Shown here: positions 1 through 8,884 of the stretch, in pieces | Layout of the letters: every line of letters begins with the position of its first letter | How positions within the stretch are numbered: the stretch's first letter is position 1 | Source of the DNA: Entamoeba histolytica HM-1:IMSS | Lineage: Eukaryota > Evosea > Mastigamoebida > Endamoebidae | Direction: 5' to 3' | Assembly (NCBI RefSeq): GCF_000208925.1 | Contig: NW_001915072.1 | Coordinates: forward strand, 1-28,396 | Length of the DNA: 28,396 bases | Program-made: the position numbers and the translations under genes | The notes under the pieces: generated by a model | Seen by the model: the letters and a program-made list of their open reading frames with translations, nothing else | Database searches by the model: none | What the model was told of the DNA's origin: nothing

Positions 1-3000
1 TATTATTTTCTACTTTCTCTTATTATCTTTGTTTTTATTTATTTTCTCATCTATTTCTTTTATCTATATATTAAATCACATTTTATGTTTTTATTTTTTT
101 TAATCTACTCTCTTTATGATTTTATTCATTTTCTGTTTATCTCTTGTATTTGTCATTTTATTTTCTATGTTGTATTATTCTTTTCATATCGTATTTGATT
201 TCTATGTTGTATTATCATCTCTCTTCTTTTTTTTCTTTGTTACTTCTTGTGTGTATTTGCTCATTCTTTTATCTTTTTCTTTTATTTTTATTTCTTCTTT
301 TATTCTCAATATTTCTCATGTTTTGATTTGAATATTCTGATTTAAATAGATTTATTTATCTTTTATTTTATTGTGTTTTATTACAATTATTATTCTTTGT
401 TTGTATTTAAATATTTCAAACTAACATTTTGTTCATTTTCTTAGTTATTTTTTTTGTAAATACTTTGTATTCTTCTTTATTTATTATACAATTTATATCT
501 ACTTCAAGAAGTAGAAAATATTTTGTATCATTATTATGTTGTTATTTATTTCTACTTTTATATTTGTTCTTTTTATTGTTTATTTCTTATTTCTGTATTA
601 AAATTCTTTCATTTATTTCTTCTTTTTATTGTATTCCTTTTTATCTTCTTTTTATTCTTTTTTATATTTTTATTGTTTGTTTTCTATTGTTCTTCATTGT
701 ATCTTGTTTATTCTTTTCTTTCTTTGTAATTCTTCTTTTCTTTCTTGTTATATTCGTTTCTCTTGTCTTTCTCTTCATTGAATTTTATTATATTTGTTTA
801 TTGCTTATTCATATTACTGTTGATTTATTGTTGATTTTATGTCATTCTTTGTGTTTATATCATTTTTATATTTAAATTATCTGTTTTCTTCATGTGTGTA
901 TTTTTTGTTATTTATTCTCATATCTTTTCTTTTAGTATTTCTTGTTTTCTATTCTAATCCCAGTATTCTGTATATTTCTTTGCTATTTCTTCCTGTTTTT
1001 GTTAGTTTCATTCTTCATTTATTTCTATTTTCTTGTTCATTTTATATTCTTTTTATTCTTCTTATTTTATTTATTCTATTCTTTATTCTCTTTGTGTTTT
1101 TATTCATCTTTATTCTTTTATTCTTTTCTTTCTATTCACTTTTCTTCATTTCTCTATTTCTTCTTGTTTATTCGTTTCTTTATTTTCTTTTTGCTCTTAT
1201 TATTTTATTCGGCTTGTAGGGTTAATTCAATTTCCTTTCTTATATTTTCATTTTCTTGTTTATTTTTATTTTATATTGTTATTTATTTTGTTTCTTTTAT
1301 TTATTCTTCTTATATTCTTGTATTTTATCGGTGTTATTATGTTTTTATCTTTATCTACTTCTGTGTTTGTGGTTTGTTTTATATCATTTTCTATATTATT
1401 GTTTATTTATTCTGTTATTTATTATTATATTCTTCTTTGTTTTCTTCTTATTCTTTCTCTTTCATATTTCTTATGTCTTATTTTCTTGTGTCTTATTATT
1501 TTTTGTTTCATTGAATCTTTTATGGGTGTGTTTCTCTTCAAATAAACATGTTTCATTCTTTTATTATTATTCGTTTTGACTACAAAATATCTTTCTAATT
1601 CTTTTGTTTTGTCTTCTTGTATTTGATTATCTGATTATCATCATTTATTCATAAAAAAACAGTTTTGAACTTGTTTTATTTCATTTGAAATTTACTTCGT
1701 GAAACAAAAAAAGAGTTTGTTTGAAAAGTTATTTGACTGTTTGAAATTTATTTGTATAAAAGATAGTTTAAAATAAATAATTTTATTCTGGTTCTTGTTT
1801 TGAATTATTTGTTTATTCATTCTTGTTATTCTTCATTTGTATTCGGAACATTTTTCTGTGTTTGTTTCTTTTCTTATGTTTATTCTTTTTATTCTATCAT
1901 TTTCTATCAAATTATTTATTATATCTTTGTTTTTCATTTGTTTCTCTTTGTTTTAGTCTTGTTTATTCATATTTTGTATTTCTATTTATTGTTTGTTCTG
2001 TTATTCATTCGTATAATTTTACTTTATTTATTATTCATCTTCTTATGTTTGTGTTTGATATATCATCATTATGAATATCATTCTTTGTTTTCATTTTTAT
2101 GTTTAGTATTGGTGGATTTTATTATATTATCTATATTCAGTATTCATTGTTGTTTGATAATTTCTATTATTATTTTATGGATTTAAAAGTTGTTTTGTTA
2201 ATTTATCTGTTTGTTGATTGGTGTGTGTTATAAAAGAAGTGTTGGAAATTAATTATTATTTGAATATTTTATATTTGTCTTTGTTTATTGTTTTGAATGA
2301 ATATTTATATTGAATATATTTGTTTATCATTGAAAATAATTTATGTTTTTATTAATATTTCTCATTTTTGTTGATTTATTCAATTAATAAATTTATCATT
2401 TTTGAAATTTTCGTTGTTCATTTTATTAATTTATCAGTGTTTTATTCTTTCTAATCTTTCTTGTTCATGTTTATTATTCAATTTCTTCTTATTTCTTTCT
2501 TTTTACTTTATCTCTTTTTGATTTTTATTTTCTTTATCTTTTTTTATTTCATATCTTCTGTTATTTTTCTATTCTATTCTGTTTATTCTATTCGTTATTT
2601 TATTTTCTTTGTTTTCTTCTTATATGTATTCTTATTATCTCTATTTCATTGTTTGTTTTATGTTTTTATCATTTTCACTTATTATCATTATATGTTTGTT
2701 TTTTTTTGTTATTTGTGTTTCTATTTTCTTTTTCATTAACTTATATCTTTCATTTTCATAACTCTTGCTTCTATTTAGTTTGAAATTACTTTATCGTTTT
2801 CTTATTTCTATATTATTCTTTATTCATTTCTTTATTTTGTATCTTTCATTCGTATATTTTATATTCTTTGCGTTATGTTTATTATTCGATTTTTCTTCTA
2901 TTATTTCTTATTCTTTCGTTTCATTTCTTCTTTTTATTCTTTTTGTTTTATTATTCTTTTGTTTTGATATTTACTTTCGTGTTTATAACTATTTCTTATT

Positions 3001-3813
3001 TCTATTGATATTGGTATTTATTTTATATATTTGACTTTGTTGCTTTATATTGTTGTTTTCTTTTGAATGTCGTCTTTTTCTTTGTTTTCTATTTTATATC
3101 TTCTTCTTTATTCATTTTGTATTGTTTCTATGTTGTTATTCAGTATTTCCGTATGTTATTATTCTTTTTATCTCTATCATCTTCTTTATCAAAAAAAAAA
3201 TTAAATCTATTCTTTTCAATTTATCGTGTTGATTTATTTTCTATTGAATTTTATTTCATTTGATTCATTATTTTATAAGTGTGTTTCTTTGTTTGTTATT
3301 TATATTTCATTTAGTATATTTTAGTATATTTTAGTATATTTTAGTATATTTTAGTATATTTATAAACTATTTATTTAAGTGGTAAATTTCTCTATTTGTG
3401 TTATGTTATTATCTTCTATTTCTATGTTTTGTTGTTAATTCTATGTCTATTATTTCTTTTGTTATGTTTATTTCTTATTATTTCTTATATTCATGTCGTT
3501 TTTATCTTCTTGTACTAGATGTATTCTGTTATATTCGCTTTTTATATTATTTCTTTTTGATTTCTTTTGATTTGTGTATTCTTTGTGTATTCTTTGTTTT
3601 TCTTATTTCAATATATTTGTTTTATGTTTGACTTATTCTACTTTTGTTTTCTTTATCTTCTTCTTTCTTGTTCATTTCCTTATTTAACTTCTTACTCATT
3701 GTTTATTATCTTCTATGTTTTCTTCTTATTATTTATTTGATTTACTTTATCTTTATAACTTTTATCATTTTATATCTTCATTTGTCTTTCATTTTTTTCT
3801 GTTATATGCTTTC
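1..3813. other. T-rich, strand-asymmetric tract with no supported gene
   Basis: The + strand is dominated by T, with C as second pyrimidine and few G or A, built from endlessly varied words such as TTTATTCTTT. Because A is scarce, stop codons are rare on the + strand, and many overlapping 60-190 codon frames appear. Their products are almost only Phe, Leu, Ile, Tyr, Ser and Val, which is what T at codon position 2 gives, so I regard them as compositional artefacts. The opposite strand is full of stops (TTA on + reads TAA). Less biased islands occur near 310-430, 1640-1790 and 2165-2460. The tract joins the inverted-repeat arm at 3814 without a visible break, so it may be the body of the same repeated element, read from 4606 leftwards. 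No tRNA, rRNA or reverse transcriptase was recognised. Confidence 0.6.
3311..3360. repeat. Short tandem repeat, 5 x 10 bp
   Basis: Five perfect back-to-back copies of TTAGTATATT lie inside the T-rich tract. A partial related unit precedes them (CATTTAG at about 3308) and the array ends at TATAAAC. It is the only clean tandem array seen in the left 3.8 kb. Nothing suggests a function; such an array is expected to vary in copy number between strains. Confidence 0.95.
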
Positions 3814-4024
3814 TTGTTTTTCTTATGTGTGGAGATAATGAACATTTCTACTCTTGTTTAGTTGTTATGCCTTTTCCTTCTTGTTTTATTTCTTCATTAT
3901 ATGTTTTTCATTTATATATTATTTAAATGTTAATAAGATTTCATTTATTCTTCATGTGTTATATTATTCTTTTGTGTTTGAATTATTTAGAATAAAATAT
4001 TTGTGCTTATATTCAAATATATTC

Positions 4025-4360
4025 TTATTTATCTGTTTGTGCTTCATATCGTTTCTCTAATCCAAAATATTCTTCTTCTAATTTCCTTACTTCAAACACT
4101 CTCTTGATTATTTCCCCGATTTCCATCTCTTCTTCATATGAAGATGTCTCCCCTTCTAAACTGATAATTTCTCGTCTTTCTTCTCCTCGTTTTCTTTTAA
4201 TCCTTCCTCTGATTTCTTCTCCGCCTCTCTTCATTGCTCGTATTTGCTCTTTGATTATCCCCTTGACTACTTTTATCATATTCTCTATCTTTTCTTCTTC
4301 CCTTTTCATTCCTTTTTTCCTTTCCTCTCTCTTTTCTTTCTTCTCTTTCTTTCTATTCAT
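4025..4360 (-). CDS. Lys/Glu-rich coiled-coil-like protein, left repeat copy
   Basis: This 111-residue ORF is intact. An in-frame TAG lies upstream with no other ATG between, so the start at 4360 is the only sensible one. The first third is nearly all Lys, Glu and Arg. The middle (about residues 28-63) is still basic, with a pattern that could form an amphipathic helix. The last 40 residues are acidic and hydrophobic and end near EEEYFGLEKRYEAQTDK. There is no signal peptide or membrane span. An identical ORF sits in the right arm. I do not recognise a family. It may be a gene carried by a repetitive element, or a chance frame in A/G-rich DNA; the biased composition makes coding status uncertain. 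Confidence 0.45.
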   Translation of the reverse strand: MNRKKEKKEKREERKKGMKREEEKIENMIKVVKGIIKEQIRAMKRGGEEIRGRIKRKRGEERREIISLEGETSSYEEEMEIGEIIKRVFEVRKLEEEYFGLEKRYEAQTDK

Positions 4361-4463
4361 TTTGCTTTTTTTTGTTCCTTCTAGAACTTTCTTCCCCTAT
4401 TTATTCACAAAATCTCCTTTTCTATCATTCCTGACTTATTCGGCTGTACAATCTTTAATTGCA

Positions 4464-4537
4464 CACTAGTGACGTCAGGAAGATTATCTCATTTCACCAT
4501 CCCTTATGTCTTATGACTATAGGATTGTGTCTTATGA
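4464..4537 (-). promoter_or_regulatory. Candidate upstream control region of the repeat ORF
   Basis: About 100-180 bp upstream of the 111-codon ORF lie two overlapping palindromes, CACTAGTG (4464-4471) and TGACGTCA (4470-4477). Two identical copies of TGTCTTATGA follow at 4507-4516 and 4528-4537, 21 bp apart start to start, which is two helical turns. TGACGTCA is the classic bZIP (CRE-type) palindrome in other eukaryotes; whether Entamoeba uses it is unknown to me. The same words occur in the right arm at 27673-27746. Confidence 0.35.
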
Positions 4538-4675
4538 AATATTCTTCTATCTTTCTTTTATTCTTTCTTATTCTTCTTTTTGTCTTTTCTTTTCTTGTTT
4601 TCTTTTTTTTATTCCTTTAACTATAAAAGAAAATGAACCAAGTCAGTGAAATGAAAAACAAAACTTCAATGAATT

Positions 4676-5113
4676 TTAGTCAAACTTGGCTTTCATAAAT
4701 CTTGCTAAATTTGCATTATATTCAGGAGCGAAACGATACATTAGACCATGTTTTCTTAATAAACGTCTTTGTAATCCTGGAGCTAGAGGTCTTAAAGTTC
4801 TTACAACTTCACGTAAAATGATATCTTTTTGTTTAGGTAATTCTTTGTATGCAGTCATTAAGTTATTTGTAACGTCACGAATTTTTTGACGAGCTTCAGG
4901 GTCAAGAACGAGTTGTAAGTCTGATTTTTCTTCTTCATAACGAACCATCAATTGCCTTCCTTTTGCCTCAAGAGCATCGAATTGTTTGTTAAAGTTAATA
5001 ATTTTTTGTTCTATTTGTTGGTACAATTTTTTACAGACTTTTCCTCTACATTCTGCTTGAGAAGATACAGAGATTATCAAGAAAGATAATACAAAGATTG
5101 AATAAATTTTCAT
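4676..5113 (-). CDS. Secreted helical protein of unknown function
   Basis: The protein is 145 residues. The first 18-20 form a clear signal peptide (MKIYSIFVLSFLIISVSSQA), so it should enter the secretory pathway. The mature part begins with two close cysteines (CRGKVC, about residues 22-27) and is then a charged, probably alpha-helical protein, with a heptad-like stretch at about 30-70 and a basic Arg/Leu-rich stretch at about 105-125. There is no membrane anchor, KDEL-type signal or catalytic motif. Its stop lies 69 bp from the inverted repeat. It is transcribed in the same direction as the RhoGAP gene, whose stop is only 93 bp upstream, so its promoter must be very short. I recognise no family; it may be lineage-specific. 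Confidence 0.85.
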   Translation of the reverse strand: MKIYSIFVLSFLIISVSSQAECRGKVCKKLYQQIEQKIINFNKQFDALEAKGRQLMVRYEEEKSDLQLVLDPEARQKIRDVTNNLMTAYKELPKQKDIILREVVRTLRPLAPGLQRRLLRKHGLMYRFAPEYNANLARFMKAKFD

Positions 5114-5135
5114 TTATGAATATATTATGATTTTT

Positions 5136-5145
5136 AAGTTCAATT
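5136..5145 (-). promoter_or_regulatory. GAAC-like element of the secreted-protein gene
   Basis: On the minus strand the word reads AATTGAACTT, about 25 nt before the ATG at 5113. It resembles the Entamoeba GAAC core promoter element (AATGAACT), which is placed variably within about 50 nt of the start in this genus. The 93-bp gap leaves little room for any other control sequence. Confidence 0.5.
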
Positions 5146-5206
5146 TTTTTTTAGAAATAAAAGAGAATGAAAAACAAAAAAGAATAAATGAAGAATATTA
5201 AATGAA

Positions 5207-6027
5207 TTAATGAATTGATTGAGGATTATTATCTGATAATTGTAATAACTCTTTTGGACATTTCCCAAATGGGATTTGATAGTTATATGGTTCAAGATAA
5301 CTTCCGTCTATAAATTTATTATTTATCTAACTAATGAGAATCATTATTGTATGAATAATAATAAACCAACAAACAGTGAAAATATCGTTATAATTGTCTA
5401 TTAAAAATTTAATTGTAATAATAGCATAATTTTTATTATTCATTAATTCTTCAATACTTAAAGAAAATAAGACAGGAGCAAATACAGTAGCTAAATTATT
5501 AGAGTCCATTAAATTAAATTGAGAATATTGTGCAATTAAATGAAGATGAAAAATGATATGTTTTAAAGTAATATAATTTAAAAATGGTAAAAATGATAAA
5601 GCATCTTTCATATTTTTAATGACCAATTCTTTTAATGAATCATCCATTTGAAACATTGAAATCGTAGCATTAAATAAGTCTTTCTATAGTATTAATTTAT
5701 GTTATTGTAGTAATATTGTTATTATTTAAATCAAACATTTTCATTATTCACTAAAAAACCAGGAATTTCTTTTAAATAATTTTTAAGAAGACTTGCAACA
5801 GTAGAAATTTGAACATTATTTAAATTTACACTTTCTCCATTTTCATATTGTTTTTTTATTGCAATAATATCTGTCATATTTCCAGGTACTCTAAAGATTC
5901 CTTCTGTTAAAATATATTCCCATTTACTTGATAATTTTTCAAGCATATCATAAATTGGATATGGTATTTTATTAATTGTAGGAACTTCTTTTAAACTTCT
6001 CCCAATTGCTTTTTCATTCTGTTTCAT
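5207..6027 (-). CDS. RhoGAP-domain protein, three exons
   Basis: Predicted exons on the minus strand are 6027-5737, 5683-5375 and 5326-5207, giving 239 residues. The protein is essentially one RhoGAP domain, which speeds GTP hydrolysis by Rho/Rac GTPases and so controls actin. Visible landmarks are PYPIYDMLEKL at about 22-32, the arginine-finger loop EGIFRVPGN at about 42-50, the KNYLKEIPGFL helix at about 82-92, and the late DSNNLATVFAPVLFSL block. Intron 1 (5736-5684, 53 nt) starts GTTTGA instead of GTTTGT and ends ATAG. Intron 2 (5374-5327, 48 nt) starts GTTTGT and ends TTAG. Both keep the frame, and the third exon ends in a plausible tail (PFGKCPKELLQLSDNN). A second acceptor 19 nt on (ending 5308) would shift the frame. 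There is no membrane-targeting domain, so location is unknown. Confidence 0.85.
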
Positions 6028-6140
6028 TAGTATTTTTAAAGGGAATTTTCAAGTTTTCTTCTATTTTTCTTAATTAAATGATTATCTAAAAATAAAGAAT
6101 CTCAAAATATTTAAACATTTCTATTTCAATTAAACACCAG

Positions 6141-6160
6141 TGCTCATCTCGTTTTGAGCA
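6141..6160. repeat. Small inverted repeat (6-bp stem)
   Basis: TGCTCA and TGAGCA are separated by TCTCGTTT. The stem is perfect and stands out as one of the few GC-containing words in the gap. It lies about 115 bp upstream of the RhoGAP ATG and about 290 bp upstream of the Cbf5 ATG. It could be a dimeric protein-binding site or chance. Confidence 0.6.
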
Positions 6161-6418
6161 TACATTTCTTTTTTTTTATTTTTTTTTTATTTATTAGTAT
6201 ATTATTCATTATATTCACAACACCTCTCTTCTTCTGAATTTTTAAAAACATAACGTTAAAGTATAATATGACAAAAAATTACAGTAAATTTTGTTTTTTT
6301 ATTATTTTATAAAAATAAAACCCTGAATTAAACTATATTTTATAATAAAAATATTATAAAAAAATAATAAAGAAAAAATAACCAATGAGAAAAGAGAAAA
6401 CCCTTATTTTGAAATAAA

Positions 6419-6435
6419 AAACCCTGAAAAATTCA
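6419..6435 (+). promoter_or_regulatory. Cbf5 core promoter: AAACCCTGAA word overlapping initiator
   Basis: AAACCCTGAAAA (6419-6430) runs directly into AAAAATTCA (6427-6435), an exact match to the Entamoeba initiator consensus. The ATG follows 14 nt after the initiator, which fits the very short 5' UTRs known in this genus. A second AAACCCTGAATT lies at 6318-6329. No GAAC element was seen here. Confidence 0.6.
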
Positions 6436-6449
6436 AATAGATTAAATTC

Positions 6450-7904
6450 ATGTCTGACTTTGTAATTAAACCAAGTGAAGAAAAATCAACTCCAGATTAT
6501 TCATCATGGCCATTACTTCTTCAAAACTTTGACCAACTTGAAATTAAAACAGGACATTATACACCTGCTTCAGCTGGTAATTCACCAATTAATAGACCAA
6601 TTTCTGAACATTTTAAATATGGTATTATTAACTTAGATAAACCAGCTAATCCATCTTCTCATGAAGTTGTTGCATGGTTAAAAAGAATTTTAAAAGTTGA
6701 AAAAACTGGACATTCAGGAACTCTTGATCCAGCTGTTACTGGTTGTCTTATTGTTTGTATTGATCGTGCTACAAGACTTGTTAAATCACAACAAGATGCA
6801 GGTAAAGAATATGTTTGTATTTGTAAGTTCCATGAAGCTATTTCAGATGAACAACAAGTTAAAACTGTTATTAATACATTAACTGGTGCTCTTTTCCAAC
6901 TTCCACCAGTTATTGCTGCAGTTAAAAGAAGTCTTAGAATTAGAACAATTTATAATACTGAATTACTTGAAGTTGATAAAAAAGAAGGACTTGCATTGTT
7001 TAGAACTCAATGTCAAGCTGGAACTTATATGAGAACACTTTGTGTCCATCTTGGATATCTTATGGGATGTGGTGCTCATATGGAAGAATTAAGAAGAGTT
7101 AGATCAGGTAATTTAACTGAGAAAGATAATATGGTTACTTTACATGATGTTCTTGATGCTATGTACTTATATGAAAATCATGGTGATGAAAGTTATATTA
7201 GACATTGTGTTAGACCACTTGAAACTTTATTAACTAAATACAAAAAAATTGTTGTTAAAGATTCAAGTGTAAATGCTATTTGTTATGGTGCTAAATTAAT
7301 GGTTCCAGGTTTACTTAGATACTCTAAAGGAATTACTATGAATGAAATTGTTGTACTTATGACATCTAAAGGTGAAGCTATTGCTCTTGGTATTGCTAAG
7401 ATGACATCAGAAGAAATGATTACTTGTGAATATGGTGTTGTTGCTACTATTAAGAGAGTTATTATGGATAAAGATTTGTATCCACGTAAATGGGGACTTG
7501 GACCACATGCTCAACAAAAGAAGAAACTTGTTGCTGAAGGTAAATTAGAGAAATATGGTAAACCAAATGATAAAACTCCAGCTGAATATTTGAAAGAAGT
7601 TCCTTATATTAAATCAGAAAAAGAAGGAAAGAAAAATGCTACAACTAACGAAATACCAAAAAATAAAAAAGAAGTTAAAGTAGAGACAAAGGAAAAACAA
7701 AAGGGTGTTAAAGAAGAAAAGAAAGTTGTAGAAGAGAAGAAAGAAGTTAAAGAAGAAGAAAAGAAGAAAGAAATAAAAGAAGAAAATAATAAGGAAAGTT
7801 CTTCAAGTTCATCTTCAGAATCTTCTTCAGACTCATCAAGTTCAGAATCATCAGATTCAGAGTCATCATCAAATTCTAGTTCTTCATCATCAGAGTCAGA
7901 CTAA
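6450..7904 (+). CDS. CBF5: Cbf5/dyskerin, H/ACA snoRNP pseudouridine synthase
   Basis: This is the catalytic subunit of H/ACA snoRNPs, which converts guide-selected uridines of rRNA and snRNA to pseudouridine in the nucleolus and is needed for pre-rRNA processing. The 484 residues match the usual length. An N-terminal dyskerin-like region (about 15-55) precedes a TruB-type catalytic domain (about 57-255). That domain has the motif [14 protein letters not shown] with the catalytic aspartate at D93, and the later [12 protein letters not shown] block. A PUA domain follows (about 260-345), containing [15 protein letters not shown]. After the conserved [12 protein letters not shown], the tail is Lys/Glu-rich (about 400-450) and ends in a Ser/Glu/Asp run, typical of nucleolar proteins and of casein kinase 2 targets. 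The gene is intronless. The start is supported by the initiator 14 nt upstream. Rcl1, another rRNA maturation factor, is encoded 15 kb away. Confidence 0.97.
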   Translation: MSDFVIKPSEEKSTPDYSSWPLLLQNFDQLEIKTGHYTPASAGNSPINRPISEHFKYGIINLDKPANPSSHEVVAWLKRILKVEKTGHSGTLDPAVTGCLIVCIDRATRLVKSQQDAGKEYVCICKFHEAISDEQQVKTVINTLTGALFQLPPVIAAVKRSLRIRTIYNTELLEVDKKEGLALFRTQCQAGTYMRTLCVHLGYLMGCGAHMEELRRVRSGNLTEKDNMVTLHDVLDAMYLYENHGDESYIRHCVRPLETLLTKYKKIVVKDSSVNAICYGAKLMVPGLLRYSKGITMNEIVVLMTSKGEAIALGIAKMTSEEMITCEYGVVATIKRVIMDKDLYPRKWGLGPHAQQKKKLVAEGKLEKYGKPNDKTPAEYLKEVPYIKSEKEGKKNATTNEIPKNKKEVKVETKEKQKGVKEEKKVVEEKKEVKEEEKKKEIKEENNKESSSSSSSESSSDSSSSESSDSESSSNSSSSSSESD

Positions 7905-8083
7905 GCATTGAATTGATTGAAAAAGTGATAGTTAAAGTTTTTGGTTAATTTTATTTAATTTAATAAAAGGTAATAAAATTTAATAGTAAGATTAATAAAT
8001 CTAAAAGTTTTAATTAAGGGATAAAACAAAAAATATTTTTTTTCTTTTTTTTTCTTAAATAAGAATAAAATGTTAAAGATTAA

Positions 8084-8090
8084 AAACCCT
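8084..8090 (+). promoter_or_regulatory. AAACCCT word upstream of the Cys-rich membrane protein gene
   Basis: AAACCCT, followed by AAAG, lies 44 bp before the ATG at 8134. It is the same core word as at Cbf5 and Rcl1 but without the TGAA extension. Function is inferred only from its repeated placement close to start codons in this window. Confidence 0.35.
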
Positions 8091-8133
8091 AAAGATCTGG
8101 GAAGAATAAGTTATTTCTGAGAAAGAATTGTCC

Positions 8134-8688
8134 ATGAAAATTACTTTTATATTATTTTTATTTGTTGGTGCTTATTCAGTAGAAAGTATTTGTGAAACGT
8201 GTCAAAATGAATTAAAGACATGCCTTAATGATCAAATTCCTGCTGTTGATTTTATAATTGGAAAAAAACATGCTAAGACATGTCAATGTTGTGCTAAATA
8301 TGATGAATGTATTGGAACAAATGAATGTGAATATTCACCATCAATTTGTTATAAAACTGGATGTAAAAATTTACAATTAATAGGATGGATAATGGTATGT
8401 GTTATTATTGGGATATTATTAATTGTAATTGCTGGTATTTATTTATTTTACCGCTACCGACATGAAAAGAAGATTGAAAAAAAAGATGATGAAAAGATTA
8501 TTACAAAAAAGCCTCTAATAGAAACCGAAATGAAAACAAATTTATCTACTACAGCTAAACATAAAGATGTTGAAATTAATTATCAAAAATTACATGAAGT
8601 TATTGAATCATCATTTTCTTCTTCTGATTCATCTTCAAGTGATGAAGATACTTCAAAACCATTAACACAAGTTCAAATAACAAAATAA
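8134..8688 (+). CDS. Cys-rich type I membrane protein, unknown function
   Basis: The likely start is the ATG at 8134, giving 184 residues; the frame is open a little further upstream but without an ATG. A signal peptide (about residues 1-18, MKITFILFLFVGAYSVES) is followed by a small luminal or extracellular domain of about 65 residues with ten cysteines, including CETC, TCQCC and two CxxxxC-type spacings, so probably disulfide-bonded. A single membrane span follows (about 87-111, WIMVCVIIGILLIVIAGIYL). The cytosolic tail is basic next to the membrane and ends in a Ser/Asp-rich acidic run ([17 protein letters not shown]) that looks like casein kinase 2 substrate. No known domain was recognised. 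It could be a small surface receptor or an endomembrane protein. It is downstream of Cbf5 on the same strand, 229 bp apart. Confidence 0.85.
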   Translation: MKITFILFLFVGAYSVESICETCQNELKTCLNDQIPAVDFIIGKKHAKTCQCCAKYDECIGTNECEYSPSICYKTGCKNLQLIGWIMVCVIIGILLIVIAGIYLFYRYRHEKKIEKKDDEKIITKKPLIETEMKTNLSTTAKHKDVEINYQKLHEVIESSFSSSDSSSSDEDTSKPLTQVQITK

Positions 8689-8884
8689 TTAAATAATAAA
8701 GTTATTTAAAAATATTGATGTAAACTCGATTTGTATTAAAGAGTAATTTATAGTACATAAAGATATATTTCTTGGTTGTATTTTTTTTATTAATTGAAAA
8801 TTTTCCATCAATCAACATTTTGGTTTCTTTTATTTCTTTTTAGCAATAAAAGAAAAAAAAAATAACGTAAAATGAATGTTTTAA

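Larger units (their letters stand above)
3814..4606 (-). repeat. Left arm of a 793-bp perfect inverted repeat
   Basis: Reverse-complementing 27604-28396 gives this segment. Paired coordinates always sum to 32210, which means no indels, and I found no mismatch by eye. Homology stops sharply at 4606, where CTTGTTTTCTTTT continues as TTTTATTCC here but as ATTAATG in the other arm. At the other end the match is cut off only by the window edge, so the true repeat may be longer. No target-site duplication is visible next to 4606 and 27604. The arm holds the 111-codon ORF at 4360-4025 and a relatively GC-rich 5' region at 4400-4550. It could be the 5' end of a dispersed Entamoeba repetitive element, but I cannot name a family from the sequence. 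Confidence 0.93.
6028..6449. promoter_or_regulatory. Divergent promoter region, RhoGAP and Cbf5
   Basis: This 422-bp AT-rich gap separates two genes transcribed away from each other. It contains the hairpin-forming sequence at 6141-6160 and AAACCCT-type words on the Cbf5 side at 6318-6329, 6397-6406 and 6419-6430. On the RhoGAP side, TTTAAAAATA sits just before the ATG on the minus strand and could act as a TATA-like or initiator region. I see no ORF or RNA gene. Confidence 0.6.

Noticed and set aside
116..4060. Many + strand frames of 60-190 codons giving Phe/Leu/Tyr/Ile/Ser-rich 'membrane proteins'
   Set aside because: They overlap in several frames at once and their composition is just what T-rich DNA yields. 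No start context, family motif or charged loops are seen.
4104..4469. 121-codon + strand frame over the left repeat arm (and its twin at 28106-27741, minus)
   Set aside because: It is antisense to the Lys/Glu-rich ORF, and its Ser/Phe/Ile/Leu-rich product is the expected complement of that sequence.
6141..6160. Rho-independent terminator or snRNA hairpin
   Set aside because: The genome is eukaryotic, there is no matching snRNA sequence, and the stem is only 6 bp; kept only as a possible protein-binding site.
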